Shown here: positions 25,468 through 33,709 of the stretch, in pieces | How the letters are laid out: every line of letters starts with the position of its first letter | Numbering within the stretch: the stretch's first letter is position 1 | DNA from: Thalassobacillus sp043497085 | Lineage (GTDB): Bacteria; Bacillota; Bacilli; Bacillales; Halobacillaceae | Assembly (NCBI GenBank): GCA_043497085.1 | Contig: JBIEKI010000012.1 | DNA length: 64,000 nt | Direction: 5' to 3' (one strand) | Notes under the pieces: generated by a model | Seen by the model: only the letters and a program-made list of their open reading frames with translations | What the model was told of the DNA's origin: nothing | Databases searched by the model: none | Position numbers and translations under genes: made by a program

Positions 25468-27813
25468 TCAAGCTAATTCTAACACAGTAACTCCACCGCC
25501 GCCTTCGTTCATTCCGCCAGAACGGTGAGACTTGATAGCAGAATGGTTATCTGCGAAATTTTTAACACCATTCCTTAACGCTCCTGTACCTTTCCCATGA
25601 ATGATGGAAACTCTAGGGTACCCGGCTAATATGGCATCATCAATATATTTTTCTAAACGGTTTAAGGCTTCTTCATATCTCTCCCCACGTAAATCCAATT
25701 CTGTCTTTACATGGTAGCCTTTACCTTTGACTGTAGCCATTGTTTTTTCCTTCAAAGGCTGTTCAGACTTGATATATTCTAAATCTTTCCGCTTAGCCTT
25801 TACTTTCATTATCCCAACCTGGACTTGAAACTCATTTTCACTTATCACATCTATAACTGTACCGTTCTGATTCAAAGAAAGCAGCTTGACTTCGTCTCCA
25901 GCTTTTAACTCACGTTTACTTACACTTACCGGTTTCTTTTGTTTCTGTTTCTTGTCAGCAAGTTCAGGGCGGGCTTCTTCTAATGTTTTACGCGCTTCAA
26001 TCCATTCATGTTCCTTGAAATCTGCCTGTTGTTTCCGGTTACGTAGTTCTTTTACAATTTCTTCAGCTTCCATTCTAGCCTTTTCTACAGCTTTTTCAGC
26101 CTTCTGTTCTGCACGTTGATAAAGTTGTTCCCGCTTATCTTCGAACTTTTTCCATTTATCTTCTAATTCTCTGTGAAGCTCCTGGGCCTGTTCTAATATC
26201 CTCTCAGCTTCCTCATAATCCCGGTCCGCTCCCCTTGTGGATTCTTCCAGAGAAGCAATCATATTTTCCACACTTTTCGAATCACTGCCAATATGGCCTT
26301 TAGCTGTTTCTATTACGTCTTCATCCAATCCTAAACGTCTTGATATCTCAAAAGCATTGCTTCGTCCTGGCACGCCGATCAATAACCGGTAAGTAGGCTG
26401 TAAAGTTTGTATATCAAATTCAACCGATGCGTTAATGACACCTTCCCGGTTATAACCATAGGCTTTTAATTCTGGATAGTGGGTGGTAGCAATCACTCTT
26501 GCATCCCTTTTAACTACTTCATCCAAAATAGACATAGCCAGTGCTGCTCCTTCTTGCGGATCTGTACCGGCCCCCAGTTCATCGAATAACACCAAGGTTT
26601 TGTCATTGACGTGTTGTAGTATATCTACAATGTTAGTCATATGGGAAGAGAAAGTACTTAGGTTCTGTTCGATTGATTGTTCATCTCCAATATCCGCAAA
26701 GACATTTTCAAACACTGCCATCTCCACACCATCTAAGGCAGGGATCTGAAGTCCGGATTGAGCCATCAACGTACATAGGCCGACCAATTTCAATGTAACT
26801 GTTTTCCCGCCTGTATTAGGGCCTGTGATTACAATAGAAGTAAAAGATGCACCAAGTTCGATATCATTTGCTACTACTTCTTCCTGATCGATTAAAGGAT
26901 GTCTCGCTTGTTTCATTTTAATGACTCCACGATCATTCATAGTAGGCATGGCTGCTTTCATGGACTGTCCCAACTTGGCTCTTGCAAACATAAAATCTAT
27001 TTTTTCAAGAAGTTCAACATTTTGATAAAGGAAGGATTCGTCCGAAGCTATAGCCTCTGATAATTCTTTTAAAATCCGCTCGATTTCATGTTTTTCCTGA
27101 ACTTTTGCTTCTTGAAGTTGATTATTCAAGTCAACGATGGCCTGGGGTTCTATGAACAACGTAGCACCTGAAGCTGATTGGTCATGCACGATTCCCCCAA
27201 TCGCTCCACGATACTCCTGCTTTACTGGAAGTACATACCTGTCATTTCGGATGGTTACAATAGCATCTGATAACATTTTACTTTTTGATTTTGTATAATT
27301 GTCCATTTTATCCCGCACTCTGCTTTCATAGGTGCGGACGCGAGAGCGGATCGTACGGAGTTTATCCGACGCACCATCCATGACATGACCATTGTCATCA
27401 ATGCATCCCCGGATTAGCCGCTCTAATTCATTTAAGGGAACAATCCCTTCTACTAAATCACGCAGGATAGGGACCACCGGCTCTTCCATTTGGTCGATGA
27501 ATCTTTTCATCTGTTTCCCGCCATATATAGTTGAAGCGATATCCAAACATTCTGATGGGCTCAACACGCCGCCGATGGTAGTTCGCTTAATGCTCGGTTT
27601 AATATCAAAGATACCGCCGAGTGGGACATTGCCATGTAATCTGATCACTTGGGCAGCTTCATCTGTCTCATTTTGCCAACGTACTACTTCTTCAAAATCA
27701 GTGGATGGCTTTAAGGCAGCAGCTTTTGCCTTTCCGAGTGAAGAAGCTGCATATTCTGCTAATTGATCAATTATTTTTTTATATTCTAATACATGAAATA
27801 CACGTGGATTCAT
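25468..27813 (-). CDS. mutSB: MutS2/MutSB family ATPase with Smr endonuclease domain
   Basis: A 781-residue member of the MutS2 family, which acts on branched DNA and, in B. subtilis, on collided ribosomes rather than in mismatch repair. The ATPase domain has Walker A GPNTGGKTV, Walker B LVLFDELGAGTDPQEGAAL and ATTHYPELK. A coiled coil rich in Glu/Lys (about 515-630) precedes a C-terminal Smr domain with LDLRGERYEEA and IIHGKGTGALRNGV. Length is normal. It lies 15 bases after polX. Confidence 0.96.
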   Translation of the reverse strand: MNPRVFHVLEYKKIIDQLAEYAASSLGKAKAAALKPSTDFEEVVRWQNETDEAAQVIRLHGNVPLGGIFDIKPSIKRTTIGGVLSPSECLDIASTIYGGKQMKRFIDQMEEPVVPILRDLVEGIVPLNELERLIRGCIDDNGHVMDGASDKLRTIRSRVRTYESRVRDKMDNYTKSKSKMLSDAIVTIRNDRYVLPVKQEYRGAIGGIVHDQSASGATLFIEPQAIVDLNNQLQEAKVQEKHEIERILKELSEAIASDESFLYQNVELLEKIDFMFARAKLGQSMKAAMPTMNDRGVIKMKQARHPLIDQEEVVANDIELGASFTSIVITGPNTGGKTVTLKLVGLCTLMAQSGLQIPALDGVEMAVFENVFADIGDEQSIEQNLSTFSSHMTNIVDILQHVNDKTLVLFDELGAGTDPQEGAALAMSILDEVVKRDARVIATTHYPELKAYGYNREGVINASVEFDIQTLQPTYRLLIGVPGRSNAFEISRRLGLDEDVIETAKGHIGSDSKSVENMIASLEESTRGADRDYEEAERILEQAQELHRELEDKWKKFEDKREQLYQRAEQKAEKAVEKARMEAEEIVKELRNRKQQADFKEHEWIEARKTLEEARPELADKKQKQKKPVSVSKRELKAGDEVKLLSLNQNGTVIDVISENEFQVQVGIMKVKAKRKDLEYIKSEQPLKEKTMATVKGKGYHVKTELDLRGERYEEALNRLEKYIDDAILAGYPRVSIIHGKGTGALRNGVKNFADNHSAIKSHRSGGMNEGGGGVTVLELA

Positions 27814-27828
27814 GAGTGATTGACTCCT

Positions 27829-29553
27829 TTATTTCTTAGCTTTCCCTTGGAAAAGGTTCACTAGCTCCTCCTTTTTCCAGGTATTGATGACATTTTCTTT
27901 TCGCAGCCACCCTTTGCGTGCTGCTCCAACACCTATTTTCATATGGTCCAGCATGGAATAGTTATGAGCATCCGTATTGATAGCTACCTTGACACCAGCT
28001 TCTTGAGCTTTGATTAAAGTTTCCCAACTCAAGTCAAGCCTGTTCGGGTTTGCGTTCAACTCTAACACTGTTCCAGTTTGCTGAGCTGTCTCTATTAATA
28101 CGTCCAAGTCCACGGCATATCCTTTTCTTCTGCCAATCAACCGCCCGGTTGGATGGGCAATCATATGGACATATGGATTCTCCATAGCATGAACTAACCG
28201 TTTCATGATCTTATCTTGAGATTGAGTGAAACTTGAATGAATAGAACCGATTACAAAGTCCATCTCCTTGAGGAATTCATCTTCAAAATCAAGCGTTCCA
28301 TCAGGAAGGATATCCATTTCAATTCCTGCAAAAATATGAAAGTCATCCATTTCATTGTTCAGCTTGTCTATTTCTTTCCGTTGCTTACGTAAACGTTCTT
28401 CATTTAATCCGTTTGCAACTCGTAAATATTTGGAGTGATCGGTGATAGCAATGAATTCATAGCCTTTCGCTTTTGCTTCCTCTGCCATTTCACGTATGGA
28501 CTGGGCGCCATCACTCCAGGTGCTGTGCATATGAAGATCCCCTCTAATATCCTTCAGATCTACTAAGTCTATTTTCTTTTCTGCTTTTTCAATCTCTCCT
28601 AAATTCTCCCTAACTTCAGGCGGAATCCAGTTGAGCCCAAAGTGAGCAAAAAAGTCTTCTTCTTTTTTGAAGGTTGTCACTTCGCCGGTTTCAACATTTT
28701 CAATTCCATATTCACTGATTTTTTCATTTTGCTGTTTCGCTAATTGGCGCATCGCCACATTATGATCCTTCGATCCTGTAAAATGATGGAGTGTTGTCGC
28801 AAATTCTTCTGGTTTTACAATCCGGAAATCAATGTTGATATCGTAGCCTTCATTAACAACTACGGATACTTTCGTCTCCCCGGATGCGATCACTTCCTCT
28901 ATATCTTCATACTCTAACAATTGATCACGGGTTGCTGGAGCATCTTCTGATACGATGATAAAATCCAGATCCTTGATCGTTTCTTTCATTCTCCTCAAAC
29001 TTCCAGCCCTTGAATAACGTTCTACAGTCTTCACTGTGTCCAGAAAGGCTTCGATTTTTTCTGCCAGTGGAAGCATCATGGCTATCGGCAGACGTTCTGG
29101 TCTGCTGTCTGCATCTTCTAATGCTTTTAATATTTTTTCTGCTGATTTTTTGCCAAAACCTTGCAGTTGTTCGACGCTTCCATCTTCACACGCTTTTTTC
29201 AGGGTTGCGGCATCTGTAACCCCTAATTCCTGATATAATTTAGAAAGCTTTTTTCCCCCAAGTCCAGGTAAGTCAAGCAATGGCACTAAGCCTTTAGGCA
29301 CTTCTTCCTGAAGTTGCATCAATGTATCCGATTTACCATTGTTTATATATTCGTTAATAACTTCAGCAGTTCCTTTTCCTATCCCTTTCAACTTAGTGAA
29401 GTCTTCGATTTCGCTTAAGGATCGCTCATCCTGTTCCAAGGCTTGAGCAGCTTTTCTATATGCAGATATTTTAAAAGGATTCTCTCCTTTTAGTTCTAAA
29501 TAAACAGCTACCTGTTCCAGTAACTTAATAACCTGCTTTTTATCTACTGCCAT
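27829..29553 (-). CDS. polX: Family X DNA polymerase with PHP 3'-5' exonuclease domain
   Basis: Gap-filling base-excision-repair polymerase. The 574-residue protein has N-terminal HhH repeats (LKGIGKGTAEVI, LPGLGGKKLSKLY, LQGFGKKSAEKIL), a nucleotidyltransferase core with AGSLRRMKETIKDLDFIIVS (two catalytic Asp) and NIDFRIV (third Asp), then a PHP domain from about 335 with DLHMHSTWSDG, ITDHS, GIEMDI, IGSIH, IAHPTG and NTDAH. The start at 29553 is preferred because GAGGAG is 9 bases away; an in-frame TTG three codons earlier abuts it. Confidence 0.96.
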   Translation of the reverse strand: MAVDKKQVIKLLEQVAVYLELKGENPFKISAYRKAAQALEQDERSLSEIEDFTKLKGIGKGTAEVINEYINNGKSDTLMQLQEEVPKGLVPLLDLPGLGGKKLSKLYQELGVTDAATLKKACEDGSVEQLQGFGKKSAEKILKALEDADSRPERLPIAMMLPLAEKIEAFLDTVKTVERYSRAGSLRRMKETIKDLDFIIVSEDAPATRDQLLEYEDIEEVIASGETKVSVVVNEGYDINIDFRIVKPEEFATTLHHFTGSKDHNVAMRQLAKQQNEKISEYGIENVETGEVTTFKKEEDFFAHFGLNWIPPEVRENLGEIEKAEKKIDLVDLKDIRGDLHMHSTWSDGAQSIREMAEEAKAKGYEFIAITDHSKYLRVANGLNEERLRKQRKEIDKLNNEMDDFHIFAGIEMDILPDGTLDFEDEFLKEMDFVIGSIHSSFTQSQDKIMKRLVHAMENPYVHMIAHPTGRLIGRRKGYAVDLDVLIETAQQTGTVLELNANPNRLDLSWETLIKAQEAGVKVAINTDAHNYSMLDHMKIGVGAARKGWLRKENVINTWKKEELVNLFQGKAKK

Positions 29554-29593
29554 GTTATCCAACTCCTCTTAATGAGTTTAGTGATATCGTAAA

Positions 29594-29624
29594 GAAAAAA
29601 CTTCTCCAAGTAAGAGAAGTTTTA
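29594..29624 (-). terminator. Terminator of zapA-yshB
   Basis: Hairpin AAAACTTCTC/GAGAAGTTTT with a seven-base loop and a T tail on the minus strand. It includes the yshB stop codon. Confidence 0.88.
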
Positions 29625-30170
29625 TAGTAGTGCTGCTACATGTTCAAACCACAGCGTTTTCAGCTGCTGTGAGAACATTGGCGTGTGTTCGATTATTGCC
29701 TGGGCAATTCCGGCGTTATCTAGTGCACTTTGCACAGACTCAATCGGCATCAGGGCTGCGATAGAAAGTAAAATAAACAAAATCAAGTACGTCTCAATAA
29801 AGCCTAAAACGCCTCCTAATAATCCATTCAATGTCTTTAAAATTGGAAGATCAGCTACGAAATCAAGCATTGAGGCAATGATTTGCACGATGATTTTTAC
29901 ACCAAAAAAGAGAATGGCAAAGGCAACCGCATTATAGAAGGCTACTTCCAGCGGCAAGCTATCCAAAAATACGGACCATTCTGCACTTTCAGGTAAATTC
30001 GGGTACGGCACCCAAAGTGTCAGTCGTTCTGCAAGGTCATCATAATATAGTACTGCTACTACAAAAGCGGCTATGAAGCCAATAATATGGAACAGCTGAA
30101 GGATAAAGCCCCTGCGTAATCCGTTCAGTATCCCAATAATCAAAATTATAATCAGTAATAAATCAATCAT
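29622..30170 (-). CDS. yshB: CvpA-family membrane protein YshB
   Basis: A 182-residue protein with four hydrophobic helices, opening MIDLLLIIILIIGILNGLRRGFILQ, the CvpA signature (GxxRGFxxQ), and GGVLGFIETYLILF in the third to fourth segment. The family was named from colicin V production in E. coli; its role in Gram-positives is unclear. It overlaps the end of zapA by 8 bases, indicating coupling, the same pair as in B. subtilis. Confidence 0.9.
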   Translation of the reverse strand: MIDLLLIIILIIGILNGLRRGFILQLFHIIGFIAAFVVAVLYYDDLAERLTLWVPYPNLPESAEWSVFLDSLPLEVAFYNAVAFAILFFGVKIIVQIIASMLDFVADLPILKTLNGLLGGVLGFIETYLILFILLSIAALMPIESVQSALDNAGIAQAIIEHTPMFSQQLKTLWFEHVAALL

Positions 30171-30450
30171 CTTGTTTTCTTTCCTTTTCTTCGTTGATTT
30201 TCAGCTTGTCTATAAGTTCATTATACGATTCTTTCAAGGCTATGTAATCATTCATCGTATTGACCGCAGTAAGTACAGCAAGTCTGGAAGTATCCAGAGA
30301 ACGGTTGCCCTCCTGGATTTCACGCATTTTTTGATCCACAAGTCCTGCCACCATTTTCACACGGTGAGCCGGCTCATCACCCACAATCGTATAGGAACGA
30401 TTATATATTTCAACCGTAGTACGTGATTTTTTATTTTCTGAACGGGACAT
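30163..30450 (-). CDS. zapA: Cell division protein ZapA
   Basis: A 95-residue FtsZ-associated protein that bundles protofilaments at the Z ring. The ZapA domain RTTVEIYNRSYTIVGDEPAHRVKMVAGLVDQKM spans residues 10-43, followed by the dimerising coiled coil. The ribosome site GGGGGG is close to the ATG. It is divergent from rnhC and coupled to yshB. Confidence 0.93.
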   Translation of the reverse strand: MSRSENKKSRTTVEIYNRSYTIVGDEPAHRVKMVAGLVDQKMREIQEGNRSLDTSRLAVLTAVNTMNDYIALKESYNELIDKLKINEEKERKQDD

Positions 30451-30537
30451 ATTATCCCCCCTGACAATAGAATCCTAAAGTTTATATTAACACGAAGGAG
30501 AAAAATTGGGAAACTAAATCTATCGTATATTGCATGG

Positions 30538-30566
30538 TTCTGTCTTATTGTGTCGTCTGGTATACT
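30538..30566 (+). promoter_or_regulatory. Candidate extended -10 promoter of rnhC
   Basis: TGGTATACT (TGnTATAAT type) on the plus strand, 48 bases before the rnhC start, with a weak TTCTGT 17 bases further upstream. Confidence 0.45.
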
Positions 30567-30613
30567 TGTCATGAGTGAAAACCTAAACGCAAAAAAGAGA
30601 GAGGTATTCAAAC

Positions 30614-31543
30614 ATGGGCCAAGTTGTACTTAAAGTAGCAAAACATACCCTGAATGAAATGAAAAATTATTATAAGGAACAAATAAAACCGGATATGCCT
30701 CCAGCTGCCTTATTTGTGGCAAAAACGCCTGGAAGCACCATCACGGCCTACCAATCCGGGAAAGTTTTATTCCAGGGAAAAAGTCCTGAAGATGAAGCGG
30801 CTAAATGGGGGAAAACCGACCAGCCTATAAAGAAAAAAGTCAAAAAGCAACATGCTTACCATCCGCCAGAAACGCTGTTCACGTGTTCTCATATCGGCTC
30901 GGATGAAGCAGGAACAGGAGATTACTTTGGACCAATTACCGTAGCTGCTGCATATGTAAAAAAAGATCAGATCGCTTTATTGAAAGAACTTGGTGTCAAA
31001 GATTCTAAGCATTTGACAGATGATAAAATCCGCTCCATCGCTAAGGATATTGTCCACCTGGATATCCCTTATACATTATTGAAATTAACTAACAAAAAGT
31101 ACAACAAGCTCCAAGCCAAAGGATGGAGTCAGGGAAAAATGAAAACGATGCTTCACCATCACGCTTTAGAAAAACTGCTGGAAAAAATAAAGCCGGAACG
31201 TCCCGCCGGTATTTTAGTCGATCAATTTTCAGAACCTGAGGTATATAAACGTCACCTTGCTTCAGAAGGGAATAAACTGCAGGAGAATGTCTATTTCATG
31301 ACCAAGGCAGAAAGCTACTCGATCGCTGTCGCTACAGGATCGATTCTTGCCAGGGCAAGCTTCGTAAAAGCGATTGAAGATATGTCTAGAGAAGTTGGGC
31401 TGACTGTCCCTAAAGGTGCATCCCTTCAAGTAGACAGGGCTGCAGCTGCTATCATTAAAAAGTTTGGCAGGGACAAATTAGAAGAGATTGCTAAAGTACA
31501 TTTTGCAACTACGCAAAAAGCTAACAAATACTTAAAAAAATAG
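30614..31543 (+). CDS. rnhC: Ribonuclease HIII
   Basis: Cleaves RNA in RNA-DNA hybrids. The 309-residue protein has the N-terminal TBP-like substrate-binding domain of RNase HIII (1-80) and the catalytic RNase H2-like core from about 90. That core contains SDEAGTGDYFGP, GVKDSKHLTDDKI, ILVDQF and TKAESYSIAVATGSILAR, which supply the acidic metal ligands. It is on the plus strand, divergent from zapA, with ribosome site GAGAGAGG. Confidence 0.95.
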   Translation: MGQVVLKVAKHTLNEMKNYYKEQIKPDMPPAALFVAKTPGSTITAYQSGKVLFQGKSPEDEAAKWGKTDQPIKKKVKKQHAYHPPETLFTCSHIGSDEAGTGDYFGPITVAAAYVKKDQIALLKELGVKDSKHLTDDKIRSIAKDIVHLDIPYTLLKLTNKKYNKLQAKGWSQGKMKTMLHHHALEKLLEKIKPERPAGILVDQFSEPEVYKRHLASEGNKLQENVYFMTKAESYSIAVATGSILARASFVKAIEDMSREVGLTVPKGASLQVDRAAAAIIKKFGRDKLEEIAKVHFATTQKANKYLKK

Positions 31544-31579
31544 TCCTGACCCTTATCTCCCTTTTTAATACATGACCTT

Positions 31580-31643
31580 CCAGTCTATGTCCCCTTAAGA
31601 TAACAGGTTTTCACCGGACTATCTTACGGGGGCATCTTACTGG
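31580..31643. repeat. Long imperfect hairpin between rnhC and the DUF2254 gene
   Basis: CCAGT...ACTGG ends enclose arms ATGTCCCCTTAAGATA and TATCTTACGGGGGCAT, which pair over about 14 positions around a 17-base loop. There is no T run. It lies between convergent genes and may be a degraded terminator or repeat. Confidence 0.5.
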
Positions 31644-31746
31644 CTCCGTGCATACCTCAAATTCAAGGTTTCTTCGATTAAAACTCCGGATAGTTGAAAA
31701 ACTAAACTCAAAAACATTTAGCTTGATCGTTTATTTTAAGAATAGC

Positions 31747-33144
31747 TTAAAGTGAAGAAGGCAACTCGGCGGCACTCTTCGAACTCACTCGTTGCAGCAT
31801 ATATTCAAGCAGGAAAAGATAATCCTTCTGGTGACCTGTGTTTTTAGCAAGCTCGGATAATTGCTCTAAAATATACAAGCAGTCATTTTCATATAGGCTA
31901 TAGTTATCAAATCCTAAAATAGTCTGGCGTGCAAATTCCCAGAGATCCTCGTGTACTTCCTTATCCATCGTTTTACTCAGCAGGGACACCATCGTTATAA
32001 GCTCTGTCATAACGGTCGAGTTCTGATTTGCATACTCACGTATGGAAGCAAACCCCTTATGCAAGTAATAACGAAAATTTTTTTGATTTAAAATCAAACG
32101 AAGCTCCTGTTCCTGGTCAAAGAGATAAGGTGAGAAATTCGTTGACTGGCCAATGCTTTTCAACAAATCAGCAATCTGATGAATCGTATTCGTAACCGTA
32201 AGCGGGTCATTATGACCTAAAGCCTTGATGGCTACTTCGGCAAGCTTGATCAGTCCATATTCCAAGTCTTGAATTTCTGTTTGTTTAACTCCGATTTCAA
32301 CGGACTTGAAATAACGGTCAGGATCTATGGTTTGTCCGTACTCCCAATAAGTAAGTATCGGTGCGCCTTCAACTAAGAATTCTCCGATTCTGACATCGAA
32401 CCTCAAAAGGATGTTATCTCTGTTCGCCTGTTTAATCAGCCTTGAAAAGTCAGCGACTTGAAGATAACCAGATTGGCTGGTTGTTAGAACCTTTCCATCT
32501 GAATCAGGCGGGAGGGTATCCGTCTCTACCTCCTTCTCCATGCGGTAAGGCTTTAATTCTTTTTCAAGAGAAGCCTGCACCGATTTTGACTTGGCATTCA
32601 TATTGAAGCTGATATTATGAACCTGCATCCAGGTGGTTGTATGGTTGATAAAATAAATAAATGTTACGGCAGCCGTAATAGCTGTGAGAATGGATAAAAC
32701 CGGTGTAGCAACAATAAACTCCTCTTCTTCATGGGTAACGTACAAGAAATTTAAGAGTACATAAATAAAACTACCATTAAAAATACCGAGTACGTGCTGG
32801 GTCGCCCTGTCACTGACAAAGTTTACAAGCATTTTGGAAGAAAACTGCCCGCTGAACGTCGTCAGTGCGACGAGCAGGGAGTTGATGGTAAACGCGCTCA
32901 AGGTCAGCACCCCACCAACGAGGGCACTCAAAAGCACCTGCAGGGTCTGTCCGCTGAATCCAATTGCAGCAGGCAAATATAAACTGACATCCACTACATA
33001 ATCAAGATAAAAGGTAAAAACGGATAAACCGACAGCTCCAACGATATACCAAAAAGGCATAAACCAAAGTGTTGATTTTAATTCACTTTTCCGCTGACGT
33101 CTCGACATTTTAAAATATTTCTTTATGTAGTAAAAGAACCCCAT
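31747..33144 (-). CDS. DUF2254 membrane protein
   Basis: A 465-residue protein with four hydrophobic helices in the first 180 residues (WYIVGAVGLSVFTFYLDYVV; LQVLLSALVGGVLTLSAFTI; VLGIFNGSFIYVLLNFLYV; VLSILTAITAAVTFIYFINH), then a soluble region with a two-strand domain around GKVLTTSQSGYLQVADFSRL and a helical tail. The segment ALVGGVLTLSAFTINSLLVALTTFSGQFS fits the DUF2254 family; function is unknown. The ribosome site (GGTGATC) is weak. It interrupts the otherwise conserved rnhC-pheT neighbourhood, so it is probably an accessory insertion; codon use looks ordinary. Confidence 0.8.
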   Translation of the reverse strand: MGFFYYIKKYFKMSRRQRKSELKSTLWFMPFWYIVGAVGLSVFTFYLDYVVDVSLYLPAAIGFSGQTLQVLLSALVGGVLTLSAFTINSLLVALTTFSGQFSSKMLVNFVSDRATQHVLGIFNGSFIYVLLNFLYVTHEEEEFIVATPVLSILTAITAAVTFIYFINHTTTWMQVHNISFNMNAKSKSVQASLEKELKPYRMEKEVETDTLPPDSDGKVLTTSQSGYLQVADFSRLIKQANRDNILLRFDVRIGEFLVEGAPILTYWEYGQTIDPDRYFKSVEIGVKQTEIQDLEYGLIKLAEVAIKALGHNDPLTVTNTIHQIADLLKSIGQSTNFSPYLFDQEQELRLILNQKNFRYYLHKGFASIREYANQNSTVMTELITMVSLLSKTMDKEVHEDLWEFARQTILGFDNYSLYENDCLYILEQLSELAKNTGHQKDYLFLLEYMLQRVSSKSAAELPSSL

Positions 33145-33449
33145 AAGATCACCATTCTATTCTTAAGATTTGAATACTTCTATTTCCTACCCTGAAAAGA
33201 AGTAAACTAACCCGAATTTTAATGTTTCCATCAAAAAATAGGAATATATCGCAAAAACTCATAAGAACCATTTCTTAAGAATACTTGCTTTCTTATATAG
33301 TATTCATCCACCCTACCCAAACCATTCACCCTGTATTTTAATAGTTAACCGGTCTTAATGAGGCTGACTCATTCACGGAAAGCGGCCGTTTGCTGACGTC
33401 CCCTCCCGATATCCCCAAACCCAAGTTAATTCAGTAGTGTATGAACAAA

Positions 33450-33563
33450 AGAGCAAGCGCCTTGCTCACCCCCGACAAGCTTAAGACAAGCCTCGGCGTG
33501 ACGTTCTTTGTCACAGAGAGGATTGACTTAAGACCTCGAGGGGGTAGGCGCTGGAGCTGGATG
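33450..33563. repeat. Dispersed structured repeat of a second family
   Basis: About 114 bases with closing arms AGCGCCT/AGGCGCT, then CCCCCGA/TCGAGGGGG, a TTAAG-containing pair and a perfect central hairpin GTGAC/GTCAC. Its GCAAGCGCC...GGCGCTGGAGC frame is, from memory, common between genes in Bacillaceae. It sits in the 565-base gap between DUF2254 and pheT; the rest of that gap (33145-33449) shows no gene, only a short GC-rich remnant at about 33375-33410 resembling the other repeat family. Confidence 0.7.
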
Positions 33564-33619
33564 ACACCCACTACAGAAAGTTATCCACAACAAGAAAACT
33601 TTATAATTTCCTAGCCAAC

Positions 33620-33662
33620 AAAAAATCGAGCATGAAACCTTTGAGATTTCATACTCGATTTA
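33620..33662 (-). terminator. Terminator of pheST
   Basis: Hairpin AAATCGAGTATGAAA/TTTCATGCTCGATTT with a T6 run on the minus strand. It closely resembles the thrS terminator. Confidence 0.92.
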
Positions 33663-33709
33663 ACTTGTCTATTATGATGTTTCTCCACGTTATCCAGACT
33701 GTAGTTTTA

